A DNA stretch of 48,844 bases from an uncultured Porphyromonas sp. Its GTDB lineage: Bacteria > Bacteroidota > Bacteroidia > Bacteroidales > Porphyromonadaceae. Each line of letters starts with the position of its first letter. Within the stretch, counting starts at the first letter, position 1. The translations under genes and the position numbers were made by a program. The stretch spans positions 1-48,844 of the forward strand of contig UWSO01000016.1 of the NCBI GenBank assembly GCA_900538385.1, in the 5' to 3' direction. The notes beneath the pieces are model-generated. The model was given only the letters and a program-made list of their open reading frames with translations. It was not told the origin of the DNA and did no database searches. Shown in pieces: positions 34,430-41,938 of the stretch.

Positions 34430-36226
34430 TTATTCGTCAGGTGAGAGGACGTTGAGCACCTCTCGGTAGGTGTTGAATATCTTAGACTTAGAGACATAGC
34501 CGAGGTACTGCCCCTCGGGCGTTACCACGGGGAGGTTCCACGCTTTGGTCTCGTCAAAGAGGTGCATAATGTGATCCATGTGCATATCGCTCTGGATACG
34601 GGCTGGCGGGGAGACCATGATACGATCTACCTTGTAGCGGTCGTAAAGCTCAGGGCGAAACATGATATTGCGTATATCATCCAGCGAAACCACGCCAAGG
34701 AGCTTATCTGTCTCACGCTCCACCACAGGAAAGAGATTGCGCTTAGCACGTCCCACCACCTGGACCAGTTCGCCGAGCGTCATATCGGGGTAGACCTTGT
34801 CAAAGTCCGTCTCGATTACATTGTCGATGCTCATCACCGTGAGCACCGCCTGATCTTTGCTGTGCGTCATCAGCTTGCCCTGCTGCGCTAGACGGAGGGA
34901 GTAGATGCTGTGAGGCATGAAGATGCGGATCGTTCCGTAGGAGCAGATAGCGACCAGCATGAGTGGTAGGAGCAGGTTGTAGCCCCCAGTCAGCTCAGCG
35001 ATGAGGAAGGTACCCGTCAACGGAGCGTGCATCACGCCCGCCATCACGCCCGCCATACCCATGAGGACAAAGTTCTTTTGCGGTAGGTAGACCTCAATGA
35101 AGGGGAAGAAGTTTAGCGCATAGGCAAAGACAAAGCCACACAAGCCTCCCACGAAGAGGCTAGGCGCAAAGAGTCCGCCACACCCGCCGCCACTATTGGT
35201 GGCTACGGAGGCAAAGACTTTTACCAGCATCGTGCAGAGAAGGAAGGCGAAGATGACCCAGTAGTTACTCCCGAAGGAGGCGAAGATACTATTGTCCGTC
35301 ACGGAGCTGTACTGTCCCGCCATCAGGTCGCTGAGCGTGCTGTAACCCTCGCCAAAGAGCGGAGGAAAGAGGAAGATAGCTACACTGAGGATAAGCATCG
35401 AGATGCCGTAACGCTTGAGGAAGTTGCTGCGCCTCTTGAGCCAACTCTCCAGTGCAAACATCACCTTGGAGAAGTAGAGCGAGGTGAAGCCACAGGCGAT
35501 ACCGAGCAGGATCACGTAGGGGATGCGCTCTGCCGTGAAAGGGTCGCTCTGGTAAAAGGAAAACATCGCTTGCTGTCCCGTCAGCAGGTAAGCCATCGTG
35601 GCCGATGTGACCGAGCTAATCAGTAGCGGTAGCACACTGCTCAGCGTCAAGTCGAGGAGTAGCACCTCCACCACAAAGACCAAGCCCGCAATGGGAGCCT
35701 TAAAGATCCCCGCAATAGCACCCGCAGCACCGCACCCCACGAGAAGCATCAGCTGACGCTGCTCCAGCTTGAAGAGCCGTCCCGTATTGCTCCCGATGGC
35801 GGCTCCCGTCATCACGATAGGCGACTCGGCACCGACCGAGCCACCGAAGCCGATGGTGATCGAACTGGCTAGGAGAGACGACCACGTGTTGTGTGGCTTG
35901 ATACGACTCTTGCGTTGCGACATAGCTCCCAGCACCTTCGTCACACCATGGCTTATGTCGTCACGGATGAAGAGCTTGACCACGCCCGCCGTCAGCAGTA
36001 CACCAATAGGTGGCAGGATCAGGTACCACACATTAGCCTGACGTATGGCGGGCATCAGGAGATGCTGTATCGTGCCGATCAATTGTTTGAGCGCAAAGGC
36101 AGCCAGAGCCGTGAAGATACCGATGATAAAAGATAGAATCAGTACGAAGATGCGCTCACTGATGTGAGCCTCGCGCCATAGGATGAAGCGTTGTAGTAGT
36201 GAAATGCGTGTAGTCGTAGTCGTCAT
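34430..36226 (-). CDS. ClC-family chloride channel/antiporter with CBS domains
   Basis: Inner-membrane ClC protein, 598 residues, moving chloride (possibly with proton exchange). Hydrophobic helices fill about residues 20-430. The selectivity elements are FGGSVGAESPIVMTGA (the glutamate being the likely gate) and GGGCGGLFAPSLFVGG. The C-terminal ~130 residues form a CBS pair (NVIETDFDKVYPDMTLGELV and IMVSPPARIQSDMHMDHIM regions) that may bind nucleotides. It sits between the sugar-phosphate transferase (10 bp) and fmt (6 bp), so it is clearly part of the operon. Channel versus antiporter cannot be decided from sequence alone. Confidence 0.9.
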   Translation of the reverse strand: MTTTTTRISLLQRFILWREAHISERIFVLILSFIIGIFTALAAFALKQLIGTIQHLLMPAIRQANVWYLILPPIGVLLTAGVVKLFIRDDISHGVTKVLGAMSQRKSRIKPHNTWSSLLASSITIGFGGSVGAESPIVMTGAAIGSNTGRLFKLEQRQLMLLVGCGAAGAIAGIFKAPIAGLVFVVEVLLLDLTLSSVLPLLISSVTSATMAYLLTGQQAMFSFYQSDPFTAERIPYVILLGIACGFTSLYFSKVMFALESWLKRRSNFLKRYGISMLILSVAIFLFPPLFGEGYSTLSDLMAGQYSSVTDNSIFASFGSNYWVIFAFLLCTMLVKVFASVATNSGGGCGGLFAPSLFVGGLCGFVFAYALNFFPFIEVYLPQKNFVLMGMAGVMAGVMHAPLTGTFLIAELTGGYNLLLPLMLVAICSYGTIRIFMPHSIYSLRLAQQGKLMTHSKDQAVLTVMSIDNVIETDFDKVYPDMTLGELVQVVGRAKRNLFPVVERETDKLLGVVSLDDIRNIMFRPELYDRYKVDRIMVSPPARIQSDMHMDHIMHLFDETKAWNLPVVTPEGQYLGYVSKSKIFNTYREVLNVLSPDE

Positions 36227-36236
36227 CGCAACCGTG

Positions 36237-37622
36237 TTACTTTCCTTTTCCCTTGATAATAGTGCCCACCGTGCAGAGCAGCACCGCTAGGTCGAGCTTG
36301 ATCGATATGTGCTCGTAGTAGAGCCAGTCATAGTATAGTCGCTCGACCATCTCATCGACCGTCGAGGCGTAGCCGTACCGCACCATACCCCACGATGTGA
36401 TGCCCGGCCGTAGCTGGTGTAGCAGGTAGTAGTAAGGCGCCCGCTCGAGGATCTGCTTGATGTAGTAAGCGCGCTCGGGGCGAGGTCCTATGATAGACAT
36501 ATCTCCTCGCAATACATTGTAAAACTGGGGTAGCTCGTCCAGTCGATACTTGCGCAGCTTGGCACCTAGTGGCGTGACCCGCTTGTCTCCCTCGTGGCTA
36601 AGCTGGGGGCCCATAGCCTCTGCGTCTGTGTACATCGTGCGAAACTTATAGATCCAAAAAGGCTTCCCGCCGCGTCCCACACGCTCCTGACGATAAAAGA
36701 TGGGACCCTCCGAAGAGCTCCTGACCAAGACAGCCAGCACCGCAAAGAGAGGCGACAGGAGTACCAGCAGGAGAAGCGATACGATACGGTCGAAGAGCCA
36801 CTTCACATTTTGCTCCATCTCGCTCATCTGCGTCTGCGTCACATCGTGTAGCGGTAGCCCACGTAGCGTGCGCACTTGTAGCGAAGAGCGTACTCCCATC
36901 ACCCCCTCTAGGTATATTTTGATCGGGAGCTTGCAGCGGTACAACTCGTAGAGCAGATTCGTAGCTCGCAGCGTGTCCGCCTCATTGGCCACCATATAGA
37001 TCGCCTCGATCGGTTGCTGATCCAGTATCGTCTGCACCTGCTCTAGCGTGACAGGCTCTGAGCCGAAAGGTAACTGCGCCACAGCGTGGTAATGCATCTC
37101 CATACGCACCGCCTGCAACTTGTCTATTACCTCAGGCGTGCCAATGAGCAGAATCTGTGGCCAATGCTCCGGCATACGGTCATACCTGATCTGCTGCAAA
37201 GTAATCGTTAGGCGACCCGCATAGATGAGGAGGAAGTGCGTTAAATAGAGTAGGGCGAAGAGGAGTAGATGCTCACTGCGCCCATCGATTACGTCGTCTA
37301 CCACGAGGAAGAGGTACTCGATGACCACCCCCACGAAGACACTCCCAGCCGTCAGGAAGAACTCATCAATGCGGCTCTTCGCCAACACCTTATTATAGTA
37401 CCCCGAGAGCGTTAGGAAGCCCATCCAGAAGAGCACCACCACGAGCGTCACCCAGTACATCTTCGTGTTGAAGAGGAAGAGCGACAGCTCGCCAAAGGTC
37501 GCACTCTGATCCTCGACCACGTAGCGCACCACGTTGAAGAGCGTCGTCGCCAGCAGCACCGCCACAAGGTCAGAGACGATGTAGCGCAGACGTACCGTAG
37601 CTTGCCGAGACTTCTTACTCAT
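36237..37622 (-). CDS. Undecaprenyl-phosphate sugar-phosphate transferase (WcaJ/WbaP type)
   Basis: Initiates polysaccharide repeat synthesis by moving a sugar phosphate from a nucleotide sugar to undecaprenyl phosphate in the inner membrane. The 461-residue protein has four N-terminal hydrophobic segments (about 10-140) and a Rossmann-like middle region (ILLIGTPEVIDKL). A membrane hairpin (LLLLVLLSPLFAVLAVLV) precedes the catalytic domain with ERVGRGGKPFWIYKFRTM, KLRKYRLDELPQFYNVL and RGDMSIIGPRPE, then LRPGITSW. It lies 63 bp after tsaC and 10 bp before the ClC gene. It could feed the pair of glycosyltransferases at 7.7-9.7 kb, but no direct link is seen. Confidence 0.9.
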   Translation of the reverse strand: MSKKSRQATVRLRYIVSDLVAVLLATTLFNVVRYVVEDQSATFGELSLFLFNTKMYWVTLVVVLFWMGFLTLSGYYNKVLAKSRIDEFFLTAGSVFVGVVIEYLFLVVDDVIDGRSEHLLLFALLYLTHFLLIYAGRLTITLQQIRYDRMPEHWPQILLIGTPEVIDKLQAVRMEMHYHAVAQLPFGSEPVTLEQVQTILDQQPIEAIYMVANEADTLRATNLLYELYRCKLPIKIYLEGVMGVRSSLQVRTLRGLPLHDVTQTQMSEMEQNVKWLFDRIVSLLLLVLLSPLFAVLAVLVRSSSEGPIFYRQERVGRGGKPFWIYKFRTMYTDAEAMGPQLSHEGDKRVTPLGAKLRKYRLDELPQFYNVLRGDMSIIGPRPERAYYIKQILERAPYYYLLHQLRPGITSWGMVRYGYASTVDEMVERLYYDWLYYEHISIKLDLAVLLCTVGTIIKGKGK

Positions 37623-37685
37623 AGATCGGGCCGTGTTTAGGAGCCACTAAAAGGGCGTTTAGCGACTTCTGACTAACCTTATTAC

Positions 37686-38273
37686 TTAGCGAATGACCCG
37701 CACCTCATTATTGAGCCCCAGCTTGATAATATCTGAGGGCATGCCGTCGATATGCTCATCTTGGCGTAGCGGGACCACATAGTCGACCATCTTGATCAGT
37801 GCGGGATCAATCTCCGAATAGTTGTGTGGCGAACTAGTCCCCGCCAGATTGGCCGAGGTGGAGACGAGTGGTCGGCGTAGCATGCGGCAGATCTCCTGAC
37901 AGAGCGTATCACTCGCGATACGTATCCCGATCGAGCCATCGTCCGCCAGCAGTTGCGGAGCCACATTGCGTCCCTCGGGGTAGATAATGGTGAGCGGGCG
38001 CACCGCCACATCGATCAATTGGTAGGCCATCGACGGCACCGTGCGCACATAGGATGGTATCCGCACGTCGCTATCGACCAGCATCAGCATTGGCTTGCCC
38101 GTGGGGCGACCCTTGAGCGCCGAGAGACGATCCACCGCCTCCTCATTGGTTGCATCGCATCCCAAGCCCCAGATCGTGTCAGTAGGGTAGAGGATGATAC
38201 CACCACGCTGTAAAATATCGACCGCCTCATGCGCTGCGGCTAGAGTCTCAGGAGAAGGAGCTACTTGGTTCAT
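37686..38273 (-). CDS. tsaC: L-threonylcarbamoyladenylate synthase (TsaC/YrdC/Sua5)
   Basis: Makes threonylcarbamoyl-AMP from threonine, bicarbonate and ATP for the t6A37 modification of ANN-decoding tRNAs (cytoplasm). Motifs: the substrate pocket GGIILYPTDTIWGLGCDATN, KGRPTGKPM (the conserved KxR region), and PLVSTSANLAG. I place the start at MNQVAPSPETL (195 residues). The frame is open 49 codons farther, but that stretch contains the promoter -7 box and array E, has no family similarity, and would exceed the usual length. It heads the run tsaC - sugar-phosphate transferase - ClC - fmt - aroA - helicase. Confidence 0.9.
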   Translation of the reverse strand: MNQVAPSPETLAAAHEAVDILQRGGIILYPTDTIWGLGCDATNEEAVDRLSALKGRPTGKPMLMLVDSDVRIPSYVRTVPSMAYQLIDVAVRPLTIIYPEGRNVAPQLLADDGSIGIRIASDTLCQEICRMLRRPLVSTSANLAGTSSPHNYSEIDPALIKMVDYVVPLRQDEHIDGMPSDIIKLGLNNEVRVIR

Positions 38274-38325
38274 AAAGCTATCTAGAGAGGTAAATGTCTC
38301 CACGACATTGCGGAGACTTCTAGCA

Positions 38326-38333
38326 CAAAGGTA
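38326..38333 (-). promoter_or_regulatory. tsaC: -7 box (TACCTTTG) of tsaC
   Basis: TACCTTTG on the - strand, 52 bp before the chosen tsaC ATG, which decides against the longer start. There is no -33 TTTG at 19-21 bp. Array E begins 46 bp farther upstream. Confidence 0.62.
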
Positions 38334-38378
38334 CGAAATCAGACGGGATACCACCAGAGAAATCAGTGCCACACATAT

Positions 38379-38444
38379 GAAACTACAGTCTCTTCCCCAT
38401 GAAACTATAGTTTCTCCCATATGAAACTATAGTTTCACCTATGA
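38379..38444 (-). repeat. 22-bp palindrome array E (GAAACT family)
   Basis: Three units start at 38379, 38401 and 38423, exactly 22 bp apart: GAAACT-N2-AGTTTC-N8. Read on the - strand they have the same form as array D (AGTTTC, eight G-containing bases, GAAACT), so this copy is inverted relative to D. The first unit has one changed arm (AGTCTC). The stretch from here to array C (38445-38561) is AT-rich and shows no gene. Confidence 0.85.
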
Positions 38445-38561
38445 GGCACGGATGTTTGCGCTGATTTATCATCAAGTATTGCTCCTGAAGTAAGATAGTT
38501 CCCAAGGAAATTTGAAATATCCACGTAGCTATTTTTTATTTTCCACGTGGGCGTAAATCGT

Positions 38562-38752
38562 TTCTTCCGAAGTATCATCTGATTCTTCCGAAGTTTTATT
38601 CCTTTCCTCTGGAGGAATTTTCCATTTCCTCCGTAGGAATCGAAAAGTTCCTCCCTTGGAACTCGAAAGTTCCTCCGTTGGAACCAAAAAGTTCCAAAAG
38701 GGGAATTACTTTTGGAACTCGTATGCGCAACGGAATCAGCACGATAGCGTGA
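38562..38752 (+). repeat. 22-bp palindrome array C (GGAACT family) with decayed left end
   Basis: Regular units start at 38614, 38636, 38658 and 38680 (22 bp each). Decayed related copies (TTCTTCCGAAG twice, 21 bp apart, from 38562) precede them. The first good units repeat those of array A almost base for base. The right end from 38702 (AAAAGGGGAATT, T-run, GGAACTCGTA, then GGAATCAGCACGATAG) matches arrays A and B. The tail runs into the 3' end of the frameshifted ParB-like phage gene. Confidence 0.86.
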
Positions 38753-39205
38753 TGACTTCTGTAGGAACAGGGCGTCCATACAGGGGGGGGGCTGTGAAGT
38801 CTGGCAGGTCGATGCCCCAGTCGTCTAGCTGTGCGGTGTCCCACTCGAGCTGGAGGGCTTGCCAGTCACACTCGCCCATAGAGCTGTTGTCGAGGATCGT
38901 GTAGGCTCGGAGCTTGTCGGCTGTGACGTGGCTGGGGATAACTACGCAGGGGCGGAGGTCATACCCAGCTCGACCATGGCTCGGAGGCGCATATTGCCTC
39001 CGATGACGATGTACTTATCCCCGTGCGGATAGACAAGAATGCCTCGTAGCTGGAGCATCTCGGGGTTGTCGAGAATGCTTCGCTTGAGCTTGGCTAGTTT
39101 GTCGGGCTGTATGTTGCGGGGGTTGGCTGGTAGCCCGTCAATCTGCCCCTTGTTCTCCTCAAGCTGTGCGAGGTTGATGTCCTTGTATTGTGGTTGCTGT
39201 GTCAT
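38736..39205 (-). pseudogene. Frameshifted phage ParB-like nuclease-domain protein
   Basis: Phage-type ParB N-terminal-domain protein broken by a frameshift. The first 87 residues are in one frame (LPANPRNIQ, then ILDNPEMLQLRGILVYP, GDKYIVIGGNMRLRAM), ending early at a TAG. The family's next part continues in another frame: VVIPSHVTADKLRAYTILDN, then ALQLEWDTAQLDDWGIDLPDF. One lost base in the GCCCC stretch near 38950 restores the frame. A run of nine G (38783-38791) follows near the end. It overlaps the PLD-like gene by 4 bp (ATGA), so the two were co-translated. Its 3' end runs into array C. Confidence 0.8.
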
Positions 39206-39909
39206 CGTACGTTGCGCTTCACTTGGTTGTAGTAATCTCTGTAAAATTGTGCTAGCTCTCGGTCTATCGTGATGACCGTGTTCTCCAGTCGTGGGTTGGT
39301 GTTGACGTTGGCGGAGGAGGTGACGACAAAGGGAAATTTGTCGCCCTCACCGACAAAGACTTTGGAGTGGTTCTTGAAAGCTACCAGCCTGCCGATGTGC
39401 GGGTGGTCGCTGTATAGATTGTTTATCTGCATCCACTGCACTCGGTCTGCGTTAGCTACTTTCTCGCCTACGTAAGTGTCTAGCTTCTTGATTTTGCCCT
39501 GCTCGACCCACTGCCGTATCTGTAGTATGTCTTGCGTGGCTAGGCACCACGTGGACATGATGCACCACTCTAGCGACTGATGCTTAAGTATGTACTGGAG
39601 GAATGAGAGCGCATCTATGTCTCCTCCCGTCAGTACGTGCGTGGCGGTGCCGTACTGCAATGGCTCAGTGCCTAAGATGTCAAAGAGCTTGCTCTCTCCG
39701 TATGCTCGTCTGTAGAGGTAGCGTGTGGTGATGGCTAGTCCTTTCGGCTCCGTCTTGATCTCGTCTTCGTCCTCGTCTTTGCCTCGCTTGCTAGGCTTGT
39801 CCGTGATGTCGTCACCGTCTGCACACTCTGTGGCTGACTTGTACATACTGCCCCACTGTGCGCCATCGGCAAATGATGTCTCGTCTATCGGTGCGTTGTT
39901 GTCGTTCAT
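39202..39909 (-). CDS. Phospholipase D-like phage protein
   Basis: 235-residue protein whose C-terminal half carries one HKD-like PLD motif: H181 and K183 in NHSKVFVG, followed by TSSANVNTNPRLEN (197-210), the expected partner block. PLD superfamily proteins act as nucleases or phosphodiesterases. A single motif suggests a dimer or a nuclease of the single-domain type. The N-terminal 55 residues are polar and acidic-basic without a domain. It is followed by the ParB-like gene with a 4-bp overlap. The function in the phage is unknown; DNA processing or protection is a guess. Confidence 0.65.
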   Translation of the reverse strand: MNDNNAPIDETSFADGAQWGSMYKSATECADGDDITDKPSKRGKDEDEDEIKTEPKGLAITTRYLYRRAYGESKLFDILGTEPLQYGTATHVLTGGDIDALSFLQYILKHQSLEWCIMSTWCLATQDILQIRQWVEQGKIKKLDTYVGEKVANADRVQWMQINNLYSDHPHIGRLVAFKNHSKVFVGEGDKFPFVVTSSANVNTNPRLENTVITIDRELAQFYRDYYNQVKRNVR

Positions 39910-39936
39910 AGTGTTGTATTATTGGTTGTTAGTTTG

Positions 39937-39944
39937 TACCTTTG
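39937..39944 (+). promoter_or_regulatory. -7 box (TACCTTTG) of the small + strand gene
   Basis: TACCTTTG lies 23 bp before the ATG, with a GTTG 20 bp upstream as a possible weak -33. It gives the small gene its own promoter, independent of the phage operon. Confidence 0.55.
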
Positions 39945-39967
39945 TTGTGTCTGAAAACGAATACATT

Positions 39968-40234
39968 ATGAATAAGATAGACCCCTCCGTATTAGAGCGA
40001 CTAAAGCCTATTGCGATACCAAACGGCTGGGACATTGTAAGGCGTGTGGGCGTCTTAATGGACAAAGCAGTTTACCAGCTCAGCAATAGCTCCATACCCG
40101 CTGGAGCAAAAGTCGGTTACCCTCACCTCTACTTTTCCGATGGTGTCCAATTGTCTCATGAGCAGGTTCTATTGGTAATAAAACAAGATCTATTTCAAAG
40201 TGGAGGAGATTGTTCTCAAAAAATCACTTCTTAG
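39968..40234 (+). CDS. Small unknown protein, candidate immunity protein of the MuF toxin
   Basis: 88-residue soluble protein I cannot assign to a family. It reads NKIDPSVLERLKPIAIPNGW, then RVGVLMDKAVYQLSNSS and YPHLYFSDGVQLSHEQV, a plausible compact alpha/beta protein with no membrane segment. The start is chosen because a -7 box lies 23 bp upstream; the frame is open farther but crosses the opposite PLD-like gene. It is convergent with the MuF-toxin gene and overlaps its last 45 bp. Position next to a toxin domain, small size and independent promoter make an immunity role reasonable. No homology supports it, so this is inference. Confidence 0.55.
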   Translation: MNKIDPSVLERLKPIAIPNGWDIVRRVGVLMDKAVYQLSNSSIPAGAKVGYPHLYFSDGVQLSHEQVLLVIKQDLFQSGGDCSQKITS

Positions 40235-41494
40235 GAGTAGTCTATCTACACGTAGTAGCTGAATCTTTGAACCGCTCATCATCTCCTTTACGACTCCTTC
40301 TAAAGATAGAAACGTGTTCCTCTGCGGGTCGTAAATAACTAATCCGTTGGCAGTTCTCTCAGCTGTCACGACATGTCCTAACTCTTTTGAAATGTCCCAG
40401 CCTATATGGTAGCGACTACCGATCGGCTGGGTTTGTTTTTCTATAGCTTTCACAATGTCGTCTGGCTCTCCGCCTATCAAAGCTGAGAATTCAGGCGTTT
40501 TCCCCTTAGCGGTCATCCAGATGCTACGAGTGTCCTCTGATAGTAGCTTTGAAAAGCTCCCGTCTCGTGCGTCGTACTTTAAGGCAGATATGTCATACCC
40601 TCTAAGTCTCATCTCGTGTACTACTACGCAGGAGGCGCAGTTCTCAACGTCTCGTGAAATGTTAGATTGTCCGTTGTCTGCTTCCTCAAAAGACATCACC
40701 TTTCCACGCTTATACCCCGTAGCCTTATTTATCTCTTCAAAGTTCTTCATTTGAGCCTCAGAGAAGTTGTCTAGTGTCTTGTGATCGGCTAGAGCTGTCT
40801 GCGCCTCTTTTGTTGCTTTGCGTCCGAGCTTGTTGCCGTATGTACCTTGCTTTCGAGCTTCTATAGATTGAGCGTTGAATGTCGGGGTGAGGGTGCCGTC
40901 TTTGCCTACCTTGTAGTTGTCACGGACGAAGTAGGGGAGCGTGCCTCGTTTGCTGGAGCGTGCGATGCGGTCGCTGTTATTGGCGAGGTGGTCGGTGAAG
41001 TTCTTCGGAGGCTCAGTCACTTGTCCCGTGGCGGGTATGCGCTCGCCACGGAGGAGTGCATCTTGGCGGGCTTGGAAGCTGTCGATGTCCTCCATGATCG
41101 GCACGGCGTGGCACCTGCAGTGGGGGTGCCAGCCGACGAACTCGAACTCCTTGGGGTACTTGCCCGCTAGCTCCACGCAAAGGGGGCAGACGTTGGGGTT
41201 CGTCCCCGAGACCTGCACCTCGTAGCCGAGCACGAAGTCTAGCTGTCGCCACCGCTCGTTGTTCGCCTTGTGGTACGCCATGTTCGTTTCGGTCACGGCT
41301 AGCCTGCGGGCGTTCTTGTAGCTACTGCGATAGACGCCAGCCCCTGGGTGGAACTCCTTGGCACGCTTGGAGAGCTGGAGCTGTCCGTGTTCGTCACGTA
41401 CCCTGCGGAATAGCTTGTCGGGGTACTTGAGGTACTGCTTGAGGTCGGTCGCTAGGCGGTTGGCGGGGGTGCCGTCACGGAGGGCGATGTCCAT
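40190..41494 (-). CDS. 5'-truncated MuF minor head protein with papain-like toxin C-terminus
   Basis: Two parts. Residues 1-150 match the end of phage MuF head-morphogenesis domains: LATDLKQYLKYPDKLFRRVR, VCPLCVELAGKYP (C103, C106) and GWHPHCRCHAVPI (H123, C126, C128). The tail (about 270-434) looks like a papain-fold toxin domain of polymorphic toxins: NCASCVVVHEMRLRGYDISA (C286, C289, E294), GHVVTAER (H374) and VIYDPQRN (D389, Q391), giving a Cys-His-Asp triad. Such domains act as deamidases or proteases. MuF proteins with toxin tails are known in phages. The frame is open about 24 codons above this ATG to a stop at 41567-41569, and the usual MuF N-terminus is missing, so the gene is cut there. 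No promoter is seen. Confidence 0.7.
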   Translation of the reverse strand: MDIALRDGTPANRLATDLKQYLKYPDKLFRRVRDEHGQLQLSKRAKEFHPGAGVYRSSYKNARRLAVTETNMAYHKANNERWRQLDFVLGYEVQVSGTNPNVCPLCVELAGKYPKEFEFVGWHPHCRCHAVPIMEDIDSFQARQDALLRGERIPATGQVTEPPKNFTDHLANNSDRIARSSKRGTLPYFVRDNYKVGKDGTLTPTFNAQSIEARKQGTYGNKLGRKATKEAQTALADHKTLDNFSEAQMKNFEEINKATGYKRGKVMSFEEADNGQSNISRDVENCASCVVVHEMRLRGYDISALKYDARDGSFSKLLSEDTRSIWMTAKGKTPEFSALIGGEPDDIVKAIEKQTQPIGSRYHIGWDISKELGHVVTAERTANGLVIYDPQRNTFLSLEGVVKEMMSGSKIQLLRVDRLLLRSDFLRTISSTLK

Positions 41495-41546
41495 AGCGGT
41501 CTCGACCTCGAAGCCGTCTTGGGACAGGTCGAAGAGTGTGGATACG

Positions 41547-41582
41547 AAAAAGCCCCCACGAGCGTATCACGCTGTGAGGGCT
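41547..41582 (-). terminator. Intrinsic terminator of the HigBA-like operon
   Basis: A stem of about 14 bp (AGCCCCCACGAGCGT with ACGCTGTGAGGGCT, one bulge and one mismatch) has a 3-base loop and TTTTT on the - strand. It lies 48 bp past the antitoxin stop and directly before the truncated MuF frame, insulating it. Confidence 0.88.
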
Positions 41583-41629
41583 GCAGTCGGCTTGCGACTC
41601 GTCAAAGTAAAGCAAGCACTTGCTTCACG

Positions 41630-41938
41630 CTATACTCCTAGTGGCTTGACGATCTCCACTCTCAGTCCTAAGGCTGATATGATGCGATAGAAGAGACCTA
41701 CGCTAGGCTCCACAGAGCCAGTCTCTAGCTTAGATATATACGACTTAGAGGTGCCGACGCGCTTGGCTAGCTCAGCCTGCGTTAGTCCCACCTCTTTTCT
41801 AGCCTCTAGAAGTATCTGAGATGCGTAGAATGCTCGTGCCTCCTCCTCAAAGGTGTTGCGACTCTTCGTACCCTCAGCCCCATAACGGCTGTCAAGTATG
41901 ACGTCATAGTCCTCGATCTTGTGATTGTTTGTCTGCAT
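41630..41938 (-). CDS. HigA-like XRE-family antitoxin
   Basis: 102-residue DNA-binding antitoxin. The helix-turn-helix is ARKEVGLTQAELAKRVGTSK followed by SYISKLETGSVEPS (about residues 46-79). The N-terminal ~40 residues (YDVILDSRYG, FEEEARAF) probably bind the toxin. It starts inside the toxin gene (35-bp overlap), so the order is toxin first, as in HigBA systems. It should neutralise the RelE-like toxin and repress the operon's promoter. A strong terminator follows. Exact family naming within HigA/XRE antitoxins is uncertain. Confidence 0.85.
   Translation of the reverse strand: MQTNNHKIEDYDVILDSRYGAEGTKSRNTFEEEARAFYASQILLEARKEVGLTQAELAKRVGTSKSYISKLETGSVEPSVGLFYRIISALGLRVEIVKPLGV

Larger units (their letters stand above)
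38736..41566 (-). mobile_element. Decayed prophage remnant (ParB-like, PLD-like, MuF-toxin)
   Basis: A block of three - strand phage-type genes (MuF minor head protein, PLD-like protein, ParB-like protein) plus one small + strand gene. There are no portal, terminase, capsid, tail or integrase genes. The left edge is array C. The right edge is the MuF 5' truncation, next to a terminator of the HigBA-like pair. One gene is frameshifted and one truncated, so it is a fragment, not a functional prophage. No attachment repeats were identified. Confidence 0.7.

Noticed and set aside
38274..38420. Longer start for tsaC (49 extra residues)
   Set aside because: The extra stretch contains the TACCTTTG promoter box and palindrome array E and has no similarity to the TsaC family.
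38435..38844. Two overlapping - strand reading frames of 114 and 82 codons
   Set aside because: They run through palindrome array C and the end of the ParB-like pseudogene; their composition reflects the repeats and shows no protein family.
39725..39967. Upstream extension of the small + strand gene to 169 codons
   Set aside because: The extension is antisense to the PLD-like gene, and the promoter lies at 39937-39944, after the proposed longer start.
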